A stretch of 48,991 nucleotides of DNA, from positions 1-48,991 of the forward strand of contig JAPPJY010000002.1 in NCBI GenBank assembly GCA_028874335.1, read 5' to 3'. The notes beneath the pieces were generated by a model. It was given only the letters and a program-made list of their open reading frames with translations, had not been told where the DNA came from and searched no databases. Of the stretch, positions 9,333 to 18,511 are shown piece by piece. Position numbers and translations under genes: made by a program. The stretch comes from Gemmatimonadota bacterium. Lineage in GTDB: Bacteria; Latescibacterota; UBA2968; GCA-2709665. The number at the start of each line of letters is the position of its first letter. The stretch's first letter is position 1.

Positions 9333-11153
9333 TCAGCCTCCCGCGTGCGCAAGCGCTTCATCGACTTTCTCCGTCCACGGGTCCGCGACGCGCGCCTCGT
9401 ACCTGCCGTCGTTGAAGTACGCGGACTTGGGCATGTTGCGGTCCTCCAGCACCGCCTGGTGGTGGACCTTCTTAAGGCGGGGACGCAGTTTGCGAAGGTC
9501 AGCCGCCTTCCGCCCGGCTTCCGGTCCTCGGGGGAGGTTCAGGAGTTCATCGGCTCCGTGCCAGCCGCGGATGAGGGTGGCGGGAAAGGCAAACCAGCGG
9601 CGGATGTAGTCGATCCTGAGGCGGACGAGCGGGTCGCGCGTGGCCTTGTACGCGCGGGAAAGCATGGCTTCGAGGGCGTCCGCGTCGTCTGTAGTGTAAC
9701 ATGGTACCTGGTCGTGCAGCCCGCGCAGACCCTGGAACCACCGGCCCTCCCGCGGTCGGCGCCAGATGGCTTCGAGACGGTCGTAAAAGGCGCGCACTTC
9801 GCCCGCGGCCCCGCCGAAGAGTCGCGAGAAGAATTCATCAAGCAGCTTTGCCGGGTCCTGTCCGGCGTCCCACCAGAGTTTGGATGCCAGCCAGATCTGC
9901 GGCCCGGCTGCCGGCCAGTGGGGATAGGCTTCGGCATAGAAGCCCTTGACGCCCGCGCTGCGCTGGAACTTGATGTCGTCGGCCATCAGGCCCGCAAAGT
10001 AGCGCGGCAGCACCCAGCCCAGGCCATAGTAGTCGTACTTGCATACGTGGTCGCACTGCTCGAGCCAGGAGAGGATGAATTCACGGTCCTTGTCCCTGTA
10101 TTCCGGGTCCAGGTGCTGTGCGGTGTCCTGCGTCAGATAAATGGCGGCGTTGGGCTCGAGGCGTTCGATGCGTCTGGGCGGCTCCTCCACGTTATGGTAG
10201 GCCAGACATCCCACGAATTTTCCGGGATGGGATTCCTGCAGCGCGCGTGCGACGGCGTTGAAGTAGGTGAACCACCGGTCGGAGTAGATCGGGCGGTCCC
10301 GGAATTTCAGATCCGGAATGTCGAGGGCGCGGCAGTTGTCGCAAAGGCAGAAGTTCCCGTTGTCATTCATCCCCAGCGAGAAACAGTGCGCTTCGGGGTG
10401 CTCGTCGAAGTAGGCTCGCGTGGCGGCGATCGTCACATCGACAACCTCGGGGTTGCTCGTGCAGGGTTGGCCGAAGAGTCCGTTGCTTACGGCGTCGCTT
10501 TCGGGTATCAGCCGTTCACCGTCGATAAGCGCATAGTACTCAGGATGGGTCTTTCCGTATTCGGCAACAGGGAAAATCTTGTACAGGGCGTGGTGGAAGC
10601 CGGCATAGGGCAGTTCGTGCCTCCGGCTGGAGACGCGGTTGCGGCGTTCCCAGCGATGTCCCTCCAGCCCGGCGATTCCGCTGAAGACGCGGAAGAGGAA
10701 GTCGGGTGTTCTGGTTTCGTTTATAGGTGCGATCTTCAGGGTGGTTTGTATCGGGATGTCTTCGAAGAGTTCCCCCGGCATGAACCAGCGGGCGCCGAGG
10801 TGGTCTTCCAGCAGGCCGAAGACGCCGTAGGCCGTGCCGCTGTCGCTTCCGCCGAGGATGAAGATGTCTCTTCCGGCGGTGTGGATGCGGTAGCCTTCCA
10901 CGCCCGCGTAACCGGCATCCAGTTTCAACGACCGGGCGTACGTTGTCAGCCCGACGTGTATTGCCGTTCTGCCGCGGGGCGCAGGCTTCCCGCCGTCGGC
11001 GCCTATCGGAGGCGCCATGCCTGTCATCTTTTCGAGCGCCGTCTGCAGTTCCCCGGCGGCGTCACGGAGGATCTCTCCGGCGCCGGCCGGGACGATGATG
11101 GCGGTACGGGGCTGACCCCTGTCCGCCAGGGTGAGCGTTCTGTATTGACGCAT
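9333..11153 (-). CDS. DUF4838 domain protein with GH67-N-like domain
   Basis: About 606 residues from the ATG at 11153. The frame stays open further upstream, but that part is the shadow of the cytochrome gene. The ATG lies 1 nt after the cytochrome stop with a G-rich Shine-Dalgarno (AGGGGGGA) inside that gene, so translation is probably coupled. Residues 1-140 form an accessory domain like the GH20b/GH67 N-terminus (GYRIHTAGRDIFILGGSDSG, then HLGARWFMPGE). The rest is DUF4838, with FSLGMNDNGNFCLCDNCRA as its typical Cys-rich signature. DUF4838 proteins are thought to be glycoside hydrolase-like, but the reaction is unproven. There is no obvious signal peptide, although the coupled partner is exported. 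Confidence 0.82.
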   Translation of the reverse strand: MRQYRTLTLADRGQPRTAIIVPAGAGEILRDAAGELQTALEKMTGMAPPIGADGGKPAPRGRTAIHVGLTTYARSLKLDAGYAGVEGYRIHTAGRDIFILGGSDSGTAYGVFGLLEDHLGARWFMPGELFEDIPIQTTLKIAPINETRTPDFLFRVFSGIAGLEGHRWERRNRVSSRRHELPYAGFHHALYKIFPVAEYGKTHPEYYALIDGERLIPESDAVSNGLFGQPCTSNPEVVDVTIAATRAYFDEHPEAHCFSLGMNDNGNFCLCDNCRALDIPDLKFRDRPIYSDRWFTYFNAVARALQESHPGKFVGCLAYHNVEEPPRRIERLEPNAAIYLTQDTAQHLDPEYRDKDREFILSWLEQCDHVCKYDYYGLGWVLPRYFAGLMADDIKFQRSAGVKGFYAEAYPHWPAAGPQIWLASKLWWDAGQDPAKLLDEFFSRLFGGAAGEVRAFYDRLEAIWRRPREGRWFQGLRGLHDQVPCYTTDDADALEAMLSRAYKATRDPLVRLRIDYIRRWFAFPATLIRGWHGADELLNLPRGPEAGRKAADLRKLRPRLKKVHHQAVLEDRNMPKSAYFNDGRYEARVADPWTEKVDEALAHAGG

Positions 11154-11154
11154 A

Positions 11155-12399
11155 TCAGTGTCCCCCCTGTTGAGGTGGCGTGGTTTTCTCCGGGTGCGGA
11201 AACCGGGGCGCCAGGCGCCGGCTGATTTCCGGATAGATGGCGATGAAGTGGTCCCGCATGGTCGGAAACCGGAAATCATCGGCGGTTTCGAATTCCGTTT
11301 CCAGGTCCTGTTTGCGGGGCATATGGCAGTCGATACAGTTGGACTGCATCGCGTCTCCGAGTTTGGCGGACATACCGCAGGCGTGCGTCTCGTGGCACGC
11401 CGCGCAACGCCGGGAGAACAGGGAAAGGTTTCCACGCTCGAGGGCGTGCGGGTTGTGGCAGGTAATGCATGTCATCGATGAACTCTGTTGGAAACACTTC
11501 GACTGGGTCAGCCGCGGCAACTGGTTGGTGCTGTGGACCCCGATCCTGTTCAGTTCTTCGGGGTCGTCCAGTTTGAGAAAATCACTGAGGGACTCGCCGG
11601 GCCGGAAGGAGAAAGGCCGCTGGCTCGGCGCGCCTACGCCTGAATGGCATTGCGCGCAGAGGTCGATCAGCCGCGGCGGGTCGAGTCCGCCGGGGTGCAG
11701 GATGTGCGGCGCATCTTTCGCTTCTGGATGGGCGCGTTGATAGGCCGCGTGTTCCGCACCGGGGCCGTGGCAGCGCTCGCAGGAGACGCCCAGGACGAAA
11801 TGTTCCTTGTCGTATGCGTTACTGGTATAGGATTCCGATTCGAACCAGGTGGCATGGCACTCCAGGCATCGGGGGACGACGCCGCGTGAGAAATTCACCT
11901 CGCCGTCAGGATAGCCCGGGCTGTTGATCCACCGCTGCTGCTGGGAGAAGTAGGAGATGGGCAACTGATAGAGGCGGTCGCCCTGCCAGAAGAGGTAGGT
12001 CTGGCCGATTTTTCCGGAGCCGGTGACGATGTCGATGCGCTCCGTCCGCCGGTACCTGCCCTCTCCTTTGCCGACAATTGCGGTCTGATAGAATCCGTCT
12101 TTTCCGACGGTGATTTCGAAGCGGAGATTGGGGTTCCGGGTCCCGACGATCGCGTGGTCGGGAGAGAAGCTGCCCAGGATCGATTCGGGACCGGGAAAGC
12201 GGGAGGTGAGATGGTGGGCGGTGCGCCGGAACTCCTCGAACCGGTCCCGGTGGCACTCCGCGCAGGCCTCTGCGCCGATGTATCCCGCTGAACGGGTCTC
12301 GCCGTCCGCGTTCCCGGCGCCTGCGAGGAGAAAGGGACCGCCCGGCGCCAGGACAGCCGCGAGCCCCAACAGGACCGATCTGAAGACAACCCATGCCAT
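11155..12399 (-). CDS. Exported heptaheme c-type cytochrome
   Basis: A 414-residue periplasmic electron-transfer protein. Seven CxxCH heme-binding motifs are visible in order: CAECH, CLECH, CERCH, CAQCH, CITCH, CAACH and CIDCH. An N-terminal signal peptide (VFRSVLLGLAAVLAPGG, then Ala-Gly-Ala) fits Sec export needed for heme attachment. It resembles c554-like multiheme proteins of environmental bacteria; donor and acceptor are unknown. It is the first gene of an apparent operon with a DUF4838 protein and an M55 peptidase, an odd partnership for a redox protein. Confidence 0.88.
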   Translation of the reverse strand: MAWVVFRSVLLGLAAVLAPGGPFLLAGAGNADGETRSAGYIGAEACAECHRDRFEEFRRTAHHLTSRFPGPESILGSFSPDHAIVGTRNPNLRFEITVGKDGFYQTAIVGKGEGRYRRTERIDIVTGSGKIGQTYLFWQGDRLYQLPISYFSQQQRWINSPGYPDGEVNFSRGVVPRCLECHATWFESESYTSNAYDKEHFVLGVSCERCHGPGAEHAAYQRAHPEAKDAPHILHPGGLDPPRLIDLCAQCHSGVGAPSQRPFSFRPGESLSDFLKLDDPEELNRIGVHSTNQLPRLTQSKCFQQSSSMTCITCHNPHALERGNLSLFSRRCAACHETHACGMSAKLGDAMQSNCIDCHMPRKQDLETEFETADDFRFPTMRDHFIAIYPEISRRLAPRFPHPEKTTPPQQGGH

Positions 12400-12491
12400 A
12401 GCCTTGCCATTTCAATTGGAAGGTGGGAGGGTTTCTCAAAGCATACCCCGGCCGCGTGTGGATGTCAATCGAAAACTCGAAAGGCGACGCC

Positions 12492-12593
12492 ATGTCGACA
12501 GTACGATTCGCGATTGTGGGGGCGGAAAAGATTGCGGGGCTAAGGGGCAAGGCGTTGCCGGACACCGTTCGCGCGGAAATCTTCGGCGTCGCC
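12492..12593 (+). pseudogene. Decayed duplicate of a Gfo/Idh/MocA 5' end
   Basis: These 102 bp align without gaps to the first 34 codons of the oxidoreductase at 13699. By hand count 76 of 102 bases match. The encoded VRFAIVGAEKIAGLRGKAL parallels VRIAVVGAGNMARVRGQAF. The glycine-rich nucleotide loop is damaged (GAE for GAG). The remainder of the duplicate is absent and the frame runs into the outer-membrane protein. Confidence 0.7.
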
Positions 12594-13544
12594 TCCGGCG
12601 TTCGCCTCGTGAGGGCGATTTTAGCCGTCGCACTGTGTTGGTTCGCAGCCCCCCTGGAGGCGAGCGCTCAAGGGAAGGACGGTTTCTATCTGCGGGGGGA
12701 TTTCGGGGACTCGGACGCGTTGACCATTCTGGGGCGCATCGAGGGCGTGGATCAGCCAACGCGTTGTGACCGGCTGTTGTATCCCGATCAGGCCGCTGTC
12801 CCGCGCGATCCTGCCTGCTCTGAAACTGCGTCCGGAGCGTACGCGACAATGGCGTTTGATCGGGGCGCGGAAACCATGACCAGCGCAACTGCTCTTGCGT
12901 TGGGGTACGCCCACGGCTGGCTCCGGTTGGAAGCCGAACTGAACAACACCGTGCTGGGCGCAACCTCGGCGCCGATGGTGGACGCGGGCCGGTTGGCGCC
13001 GGAGAGGGTGCATGAGTGGAGCGCGGTTGAAGAACCTCAGGCCAGGGTTTCAGGGTTCAATATTACGGACATGTTTCTGAACGTACACCTCGACTACAAC
13101 AATTCCTCGCGCTTCACGCCATTCTTCGGCGTTGGAGGCGGCGTGTCGAATGTCATTCTCGTTTTCAAGGGATTGCGGGTCCGACGAACGCTCACTGACG
13201 GATTCGCGCCGGAAGGCGGCGTCGATCCTGGCGCAGAAGTCGCCGTTCCTGCATGGCAGACGCGGGCCGCGGGCACGGCCGATTCCGCGTGGCTTCGACT
13301 CGCTGAGTCGACGATAGGGACGAATCTGATCGGCGGTGTGGCTTACAAGGCGAACGAGCGATTCGGCATTGCGCTGCGGGGGCGTTACGCGCGTTACGGG
13401 GACGTCCGGAAACCTGGAAAATGGGACCAGGTGCGAAGTCACGCGCCAGTGCTTGCAAACGGGAACACGCCCGCAACGTTCGACCTCGTGCTCAGTGATA
13501 TCGTCTTCTATGCGGTCACGATTTCGTTCGTGTACGATCTCTAG
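12492..13544 (+). CDS. Outer-membrane beta-barrel protein behind a Gfo/Idh/MocA-like leader
   Basis: From the ATG at 12492 the frame gives 350 residues. The first 34 (MSTVRFAIVGAEKIAGLRGK and following) match the N-terminus of the next gene, not an outer-membrane protein. A signal peptide begins after them (RAILAVALCWFAAPLEASA), then amphipathic strands of a beta-barrel (FYLRGDFGD, TPFFGVGGGVSNV, FGIALRGRYARYGDV, a last strand ending VTISFVYDL). The true start is therefore probably GTG 12609, giving about 311 residues, although no good Shine-Dalgarno precedes it; AAAGGCG weakly precedes 12492. Barrel assignment is by strand pattern and aromatic C-terminal region; function unknown. Confidence 0.6.
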   Translation: MSTVRFAIVGAEKIAGLRGKALPDTVRAEIFGVASGVRLVRAILAVALCWFAAPLEASAQGKDGFYLRGDFGDSDALTILGRIEGVDQPTRCDRLLYPDQAAVPRDPACSETASGAYATMAFDRGAETMTSATALALGYAHGWLRLEAELNNTVLGATSAPMVDAGRLAPERVHEWSAVEEPQARVSGFNITDMFLNVHLDYNNSSRFTPFFGVGGGVSNVILVFKGLRVRRTLTDGFAPEGGVDPGAEVAVPAWQTRAAGTADSAWLRLAESTIGTNLIGGVAYKANERFGIALRGRYARYGDVRKPGKWDQVRSHAPVLANGNTPATFDLVLSDIVFYAVTISFVYDL

Positions 13545-13698
13545 CTGGCTTCAACTCCTGAAGATAATAGGGACGAGCCAGCCCCGGAATCGCGTTTCGT
13601 GTGAAGAATCCGTTCGAAGTTCAGTAAGACAGGATGCGTAAACCGAAAGATTGGAATATTGTCCAAAGTACAGTCGAAATCCGACGAGGGAAAACCTT

Positions 13699-14721
13699 AT
13701 GTCGAAAGTGCGAATCGCGGTTGTGGGCGCCGGGAACATGGCCCGAGTCCGGGGTCAGGCGTTTCTGGATACCGGGCGGGCGGAAATCTGCGGCGTTGCC
13801 GCCCGTCGAAGGGAGACCGCCGAACGCTGCGCGGGTGAGTTGGGTTGCACCGTCTATGGCGATGACTATCGGAGATTGGCCGGGACCCGCCCGGACGCCG
13901 TCCTGATCGAAGTACCGCATCGCGTTCAGGACGAGGCGACAATGTGGGCGCTGGACGCCGACTTGGACCCGCTCATCGGCGGCTGTCTCGCGTCGTCCCT
14001 GGAGAACGGAAAACGGATTGTGGAGATGGCTGGTCGGTCCGGGCGGATCGTGGAGGCGGGGTTTCAGCGCCGGTACGACCCGGCCTGGGAGGAGATCAGG
14101 CGCCTGGTGGCGGGAGGAGAACTGGGGCCGCCGGTGATGGCCGTGACCATGGCATTGTGGAACCCGGACCCGGATGCCTGGTACTGCGATCAGGAGGCCA
14201 GCGGGGGCATGCCGCTGACCCACATGAGCTACTGTTATCTGAATGCGATCCGCTGGATTCTTGGACAGCCGACCACCGTTTCGGCGATGGCCAACCGGAA
14301 ACGGAATACGGCGCCGGGCCACGTTGCCGAGGAGACGTGCGGGGCGCTGATCGGATTCGAAAACGGGGCTTTCGCTTCGGCTACGGCCAGCTACATCGGG
14401 CCGGACGGGATGCCCGACCCGCAGGCGCGATTCATTTGTGCCAACGGCGGAATTCAGACGAATGCCGAGAGCCCGCCCGGCAAGGACGCCATTACTGTGT
14501 ATAGGGAAGGTTGCTCCAAAGTCCGGAGCTTTGATGCGGAACCATCGTCTATGGTGAGGCAGGCGCACGCATTTCTGGATGCCATGGAGAGTCGGCGCGA
14601 AGCCCTTAATCCTCCCGAGGATGCCCTGCTGGACGTTGAGATCGCCGAAGCCATTTCCATCTCTGCACAGGAAGACCGTACCGTTTCGTTGGAGGAAATC
14701 AGATCCGGAGGTTGGGAATGA
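13699..14721 (+). CDS. Gfo/Idh/MocA family oxidoreductase lacking the EKP motif
   Basis: A 340-residue protein with the family's N-terminal Rossmann fold (VVGAGNMA, G10-x-G12) and C-terminal sheet domain (VEAGFQRRYDPAW; GGMPLTHMSYCYLNAIRWI). Family members are NAD(P)-dependent sugar or inositol dehydrogenases. The usual EKP motif, whose lysine is catalytic, is replaced by GGC at 94-96, so dehydrogenase activity is doubtful or altered. Start ATG 13699 mirrors the family N-terminus. The next gene's ATG overlaps this stop (ATGA), so the two are translationally coupled. The downstream esterase-like hydrolase and heparinase suggest a sugar substrate. Confidence 0.85.
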   Translation: MSKVRIAVVGAGNMARVRGQAFLDTGRAEICGVAARRRETAERCAGELGCTVYGDDYRRLAGTRPDAVLIEVPHRVQDEATMWALDADLDPLIGGCLASSLENGKRIVEMAGRSGRIVEAGFQRRYDPAWEEIRRLVAGGELGPPVMAVTMALWNPDPDAWYCDQEASGGMPLTHMSYCYLNAIRWILGQPTTVSAMANRKRNTAPGHVAEETCGALIGFENGAFASATASYIGPDGMPDPQARFICANGGIQTNAESPPGKDAITVYREGCSKVRSFDAEPSSMVRQAHAFLDAMESRREALNPPEDALLDVEIAEAISISAQEDRTVSLEEIRSGGWE

Positions 14722-15560
14722 CGGTGATGGAATTGTGGCCGGGCCAGGTTCCCGGGGATGCAGGCATAGACGGTGAGGAGAAGCGCCGTATACACGACTC
14801 CAGGTTCGTGGGGAACACGCTGCTGATCACCAACGTCTCGCGACCTTCGCTGACGGTGCACCTCCCGCCGCAGGAGAAGAACACGGGTACTGCCATGCTC
14901 ATCTGCCCCGGAGGCGGGTATTGGGATCTCTTCTGGGAACTGGAAGGAGAGGAGGTTGCGGCCTGGCTGACTTCCCGGGGCATCGCCGGCATCATTCTGA
15001 AATACAGGGTTCCGCGCCGTCCGGGCGATGCGAAGGGGGTCCCGCCGGCAGGACCTCTGTCCGATGCCCAGCGCGCGGTGAGTATCGTGCGCAGCCATGC
15101 GACCGAGTGGCGCATAGATCCCGGTCGTATCGGTATGGTGGGCTTCTCCGCGGGCGGCCATCTCGCTCTGGCAACCGCCACCGGTTCCGGCGACCGGAGT
15201 TACCCGGAAATAGACGCGGTCGATACCGCGAGTTGCCGCCCGGATTTCGCCGTTTTGTGTTATTCGGGGTACCTGAAGGATGCGGACTGCGACAGGATTT
15301 CTGACGGGATCCACATTCCGGCCGATACGCCTCCCGTGTTTCTGACCCACGCCGGTGACGACAGTGAATCCGAGGTCGCCCACAGCGTGATCATGTACCT
15401 GGCGCTGCACCGGGCCGGTATTCCCACGGAATTGCACGTCTACGCAACCGGCGAGCACGATTTCGGCGTGCGCCGAAACGAAAAGCTGCCTTCGAGCTGG
15501 CCGCAACTGTGCCTCAACTGGCTCGGCAGCTTGGATCTGTACTCTGCTCCTCAAGGTTGA
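14718..15560 (+). CDS. Alpha/beta hydrolase (esterase-like)
   Basis: A 280-residue hydrolase of the xylanase-associated esterase type (BD-FAE-like). CGGAGG (14706-14711) precedes ATG 14718. The oxyanion loop CPGGGYW (63-69), nucleophile S144 in GFSAGGH, acid D214 in HAGDD and H247 in GEHDFG make a complete triad. No signal peptide, so it is probably cytosolic. It could remove acyl groups from imported oligosaccharides; this is inference from its neighbours, a Gfo/Idh/MocA protein upstream and an exported heparinase downstream. Confidence 0.85.
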   Translation: MTVMELWPGQVPGDAGIDGEEKRRIHDSRFVGNTLLITNVSRPSLTVHLPPQEKNTGTAMLICPGGGYWDLFWELEGEEVAAWLTSRGIAGIILKYRVPRRPGDAKGVPPAGPLSDAQRAVSIVRSHATEWRIDPGRIGMVGFSAGGHLALATATGSGDRSYPEIDAVDTASCRPDFAVLCYSGYLKDADCDRISDGIHIPADTPPVFLTHAGDDSESEVAHSVIMYLALHRAGIPTELHVYATGEHDFGVRRNEKLPSSWPQLCLNWLGSLDLYSAPQG

Positions 15561-15594
15561 CTGATAGTAATTCGCGGATACCCTTTCTTTTGTA

Positions 15595-15616
15595 GGGGCC
15601 ACCGGCCGGTCGCCCC
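15595..15616. repeat. Intergenic palindrome GGGGCCACCGG...CCGGTCGCCCC
   Basis: Two 11-bp arms with one mismatch, directly abutting, between the hydrolase and the exported heparinase. The flanking TTGTAGGGGC recurs at 23911-23920, so this belongs to a small dispersed repeat family. There is no T-run after it, so it is not a clear terminator. Confidence 0.55.
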
Positions 15617-15642
15617 TGCTGATTCACCATCGCCCTAAGAAG

Positions 15643-18477
15643 ATGTGCCGAAAAAACCATCAGCTGTTGAAACCATTGTGCCGTCTGTTCGTTGCTACGC
15701 TCTTTATAGGCGTCCCGGCAGAGGCGAAGGAGACCCACGTCATGAAAACCGATGAAGGTTCGAGGGAGCCCGGGAATTCGAAAACGATCGCCATCACCGG
15801 ATCGGTCATCTTGAATGCGGAGGCCGCGGGGATTGACACTGGCCGGGCAGAGGTCGTCGCGCAAACCGGATTCTCCGGTGAGAAGGGCGTTTCGCTAAAG
15901 GCCGGTGTGGCCGCCAACGTGGGATCGCCCGGCGCCGGCCCGGATCTCGAATTCAAGGTGCAGGCTTCGAGGGTCGGGCGGTTCGTGATTCGTACGCACG
16001 CGGCCACGGACGCGAGGGGCAGCGAGGCAATGCGAAAGGCAAAAAGCAAGTTTGACTCGCTGCACCTCAAGATCGCCGTCGGCGATGTCCGCCCGACAAG
16101 ACGCGTGGTATTCGTGCCCTGGAGCCGTTTGGAGAGCTGTACACAGACGGCTGGAAAGTTTGACCTCAACGGCCAGGAGCAGGAGATTCGGATCTGGCTG
16201 CCGGAAGGCGTGCGTCTGGATTACCTTGAAGTCAGCCCTTACACGCCTCCGGAAGTCCCGGCGGCCGCGACCGACTACCGGCCGACGGTCGTTCCGCCGG
16301 CATCCCGGCCGCGCATCTGGGTGAACGAGGAGTCGCTGCCGGCGGTCCGGGCAAACCTGACGAAGGGCGAGAATGCTCCGCTATGGGCACAGGTGAGGGA
16401 CGAGGCGGCGGAACCCTTCACGTTCGAAGCAGAACCAGGTACGGAAGTCGGCCACAATCCGAAACTCGAGAAAGCCGCCGTCGCCAGGGCTTTCGTTTAC
16501 TTGATGAACGGCGAGGAGACGACCGGCCGGGAAGCGGTGGCGCTGATCCGCGACTATCTCGCCGCGGTCGAATTCGGAAATCTGCTTGATATTACAAGGG
16601 AGATCGGGCGCGCCATCTACTCGGCCGCGCTGGTCTACGACTGGTGCTACGAGTTGATGACACCGAGCGACAGGAACAGCATTCGCACCAACCTGATGCG
16701 CCTCGCGGACGACATGGAAATCGGCTGGCCGCCCTTCAAGCAGATCATCGTCAACGGCCATGGCAACGAGGCGCAGGTCAACCGCGATCTGCTGTGCATG
16801 GCCATCGCCATCTACGACGAAGACCCGGTTCCGTATCGATATTGTGCCTACCGCATGCTGGAAGAACTGGTTCCGATGCGCCGGTTCGAATACCGGTCCC
16901 CGCGCCACAACCAGGGCGTCAGCTACGGCCCGTACCGGTTCGGATGGGATATGCACGCGGCCTGGCTGTTTTACCGTATGACCGGCGAGCGGGTCTTCGA
17001 CGACAACATCGCGGATGTCTGCAAGTTCTGGCTCTACATGCGCATGCCGAACGGAGAGACGCTACGTGACGGCGACGGGTTTTCTGACGGCCGGCCGGCA
17101 AGTCTCGGCGCTACAGCACTGCTCAGCTACGCCTACAGCAACGATCCGGTCATCAAGCGCGACTTCGAGCGGCAGGGCGGGCTTCCCGCCGAACCGATCA
17201 TGGTGCTGCTGCTGAACGACCCGGACCTGAAGGCAGCCGAGGATTTTTCTTCATTGCCGCTTACCCTGGATTTTGGCCCGGTCCTCGGGTCCATGGTCGC
17301 CCGGACCGGATGGAACATGGGCCCCGGCGCGTCCGACGTGGTCGTGGAAATGAAGGGCGGGGGGTATCACTTCGGCAATCACCAGCACGCCGACGCGGGC
17401 AGCTTCCAGATCTACTACCGCGGACTGCAGGCGGCTGACCTGGGGCAGTACCATTTCTACGGAACGCCCTACGACTTCAACTTCTGCAAACGTTCGATTT
17501 CTCACAGCATGATGCTGGCGGTCGATCCTGAGGAGCAATTCATCCGCAATACGGTCAACGACGGAGGCGCGCGCTTCATTCAATCCTGCCCGACCACACC
17601 GGACCAGGCGCTTTCTGATCCGACATTCGCCAATGGGGACGTCCTCTCAGCCGACTTCGGACCGTCTCCACAGCAGCCGTTCTACAGCACCTTCTCGGTC
17701 AACCTGACGTCGGCTTACAGCAGGAAGATCGTGGACTACGTGCGCACCTTCTGCTTCCTGAATCTCGATAACGAGCAGACTCCCGCAGCGCTGATCGTCC
17801 TGGACAACATGACCACCGCCAGACCGGAGTTCAGGAAATACTGGCAGGTCAACACCCTCAACCCGCCTGAAACCACGGACGATGGCGTTATCCTGAGAAA
17901 CAGCGACGCTGACGGGAGCGGCAAGGTCGTTCTCAGGATGCTGCGACCGGGGGCGGATGAGCGGGACCTGCAGGTCATGAGCGGCGAGGAAGCCAACAGC
18001 GTGTTCGGCCAGTTCTTCACACCACCAAAACCGGACCGTCCTGAAGCGAACGGCCATCGCGTGATGTTCTCACCCGCGAAAGAGCGGAGCAACGATGTGT
18101 TTCTGACGGTGATGACGATGTGTGACGAACAGGAGGAGCAGCTGCCGGTCGACCTCGTTGAACTCCCGGAAGCTTTCGTTGTCACGCTGGCGGACCGGGT
18201 GGTGGTCTTGAACCGGACCGGCAAGCTGCTGGAGCAGGCGCTGCAGGTGGACGTCGCAGGCGATGATCGCTGCCAGTTGCTGCTGGCCGGCCTGGCGCCG
18301 GGCGACTGGAGTATCCGCGACCGGGACAGTAAGGTCCAGTTCAACACCCACGTAGAAGCCCGCAGAAACACAGCGTTCTTTGTGATTCCCGGTGGCGAAT
18401 ACATCGTTCAACCCGGAGCCATCCCCGGCGCGGGGGAGTTCCAGGCCTCACAGGATTTCATGCCCGCCGTCAGATAG
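15643..18477 (+). CDS. Exported heparinase II/III family protein
   Basis: A 944-residue protein with an N-terminal signal peptide (LLKPLCRLFVATLFIGVPAEA). Residues 45-180 look like a carbohydrate-binding or heparinase N-terminal beta domain. The next part (RPRIWVNEESLPAVRANL) opens the helical toroid. The C-terminal beta-sandwich carries HFGNHQHADAGSF at 576-588, with H580, H582 and D584 in the family's His/Asp motif. Family members cleave uronate-containing polysaccharides by beta-elimination. The length is on the long side for the family. It follows the Gfo/Idh/MocA and esterase-like genes on the same strand after 82 nt with a repeat. Exact substrate unknown. Confidence 0.85.
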   Translation: MCRKNHQLLKPLCRLFVATLFIGVPAEAKETHVMKTDEGSREPGNSKTIAITGSVILNAEAAGIDTGRAEVVAQTGFSGEKGVSLKAGVAANVGSPGAGPDLEFKVQASRVGRFVIRTHAATDARGSEAMRKAKSKFDSLHLKIAVGDVRPTRRVVFVPWSRLESCTQTAGKFDLNGQEQEIRIWLPEGVRLDYLEVSPYTPPEVPAAATDYRPTVVPPASRPRIWVNEESLPAVRANLTKGENAPLWAQVRDEAAEPFTFEAEPGTEVGHNPKLEKAAVARAFVYLMNGEETTGREAVALIRDYLAAVEFGNLLDITREIGRAIYSAALVYDWCYELMTPSDRNSIRTNLMRLADDMEIGWPPFKQIIVNGHGNEAQVNRDLLCMAIAIYDEDPVPYRYCAYRMLEELVPMRRFEYRSPRHNQGVSYGPYRFGWDMHAAWLFYRMTGERVFDDNIADVCKFWLYMRMPNGETLRDGDGFSDGRPASLGATALLSYAYSNDPVIKRDFERQGGLPAEPIMVLLLNDPDLKAAEDFSSLPLTLDFGPVLGSMVARTGWNMGPGASDVVVEMKGGGYHFGNHQHADAGSFQIYYRGLQAADLGQYHFYGTPYDFNFCKRSISHSMMLAVDPEEQFIRNTVNDGGARFIQSCPTTPDQALSDPTFANGDVLSADFGPSPQQPFYSTFSVNLTSAYSRKIVDYVRTFCFLNLDNEQTPAALIVLDNMTTARPEFRKYWQVNTLNPPETTDDGVILRNSDADGSGKVVLRMLRPGADERDLQVMSGEEANSVFGQFFTPPKPDRPEANGHRVMFSPAKERSNDVFLTVMTMCDEQEEQLPVDLVELPEAFVVTLADRVVVLNRTGKLLEQALQVDVAGDDRCQLLLAGLAPGDWSIRDRDSKVQFNTHVEARRNTAFFVIPGGEYIVQPGAIPGAGEFQASQDFMPAVR

Positions 18478-18511
18478 TTGGCAGGATGTGGACAAGCTCG
18501 ATTGGATTGCT

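Noticed and set aside
9183..11225. 680-codon plus-strand frame over the DUF4838 gene
   Set aside because: It is antisense to a gene with clear family motifs, and its product has an Arg/Pro/Val-rich composition typical of shadows in GC-rich DNA.
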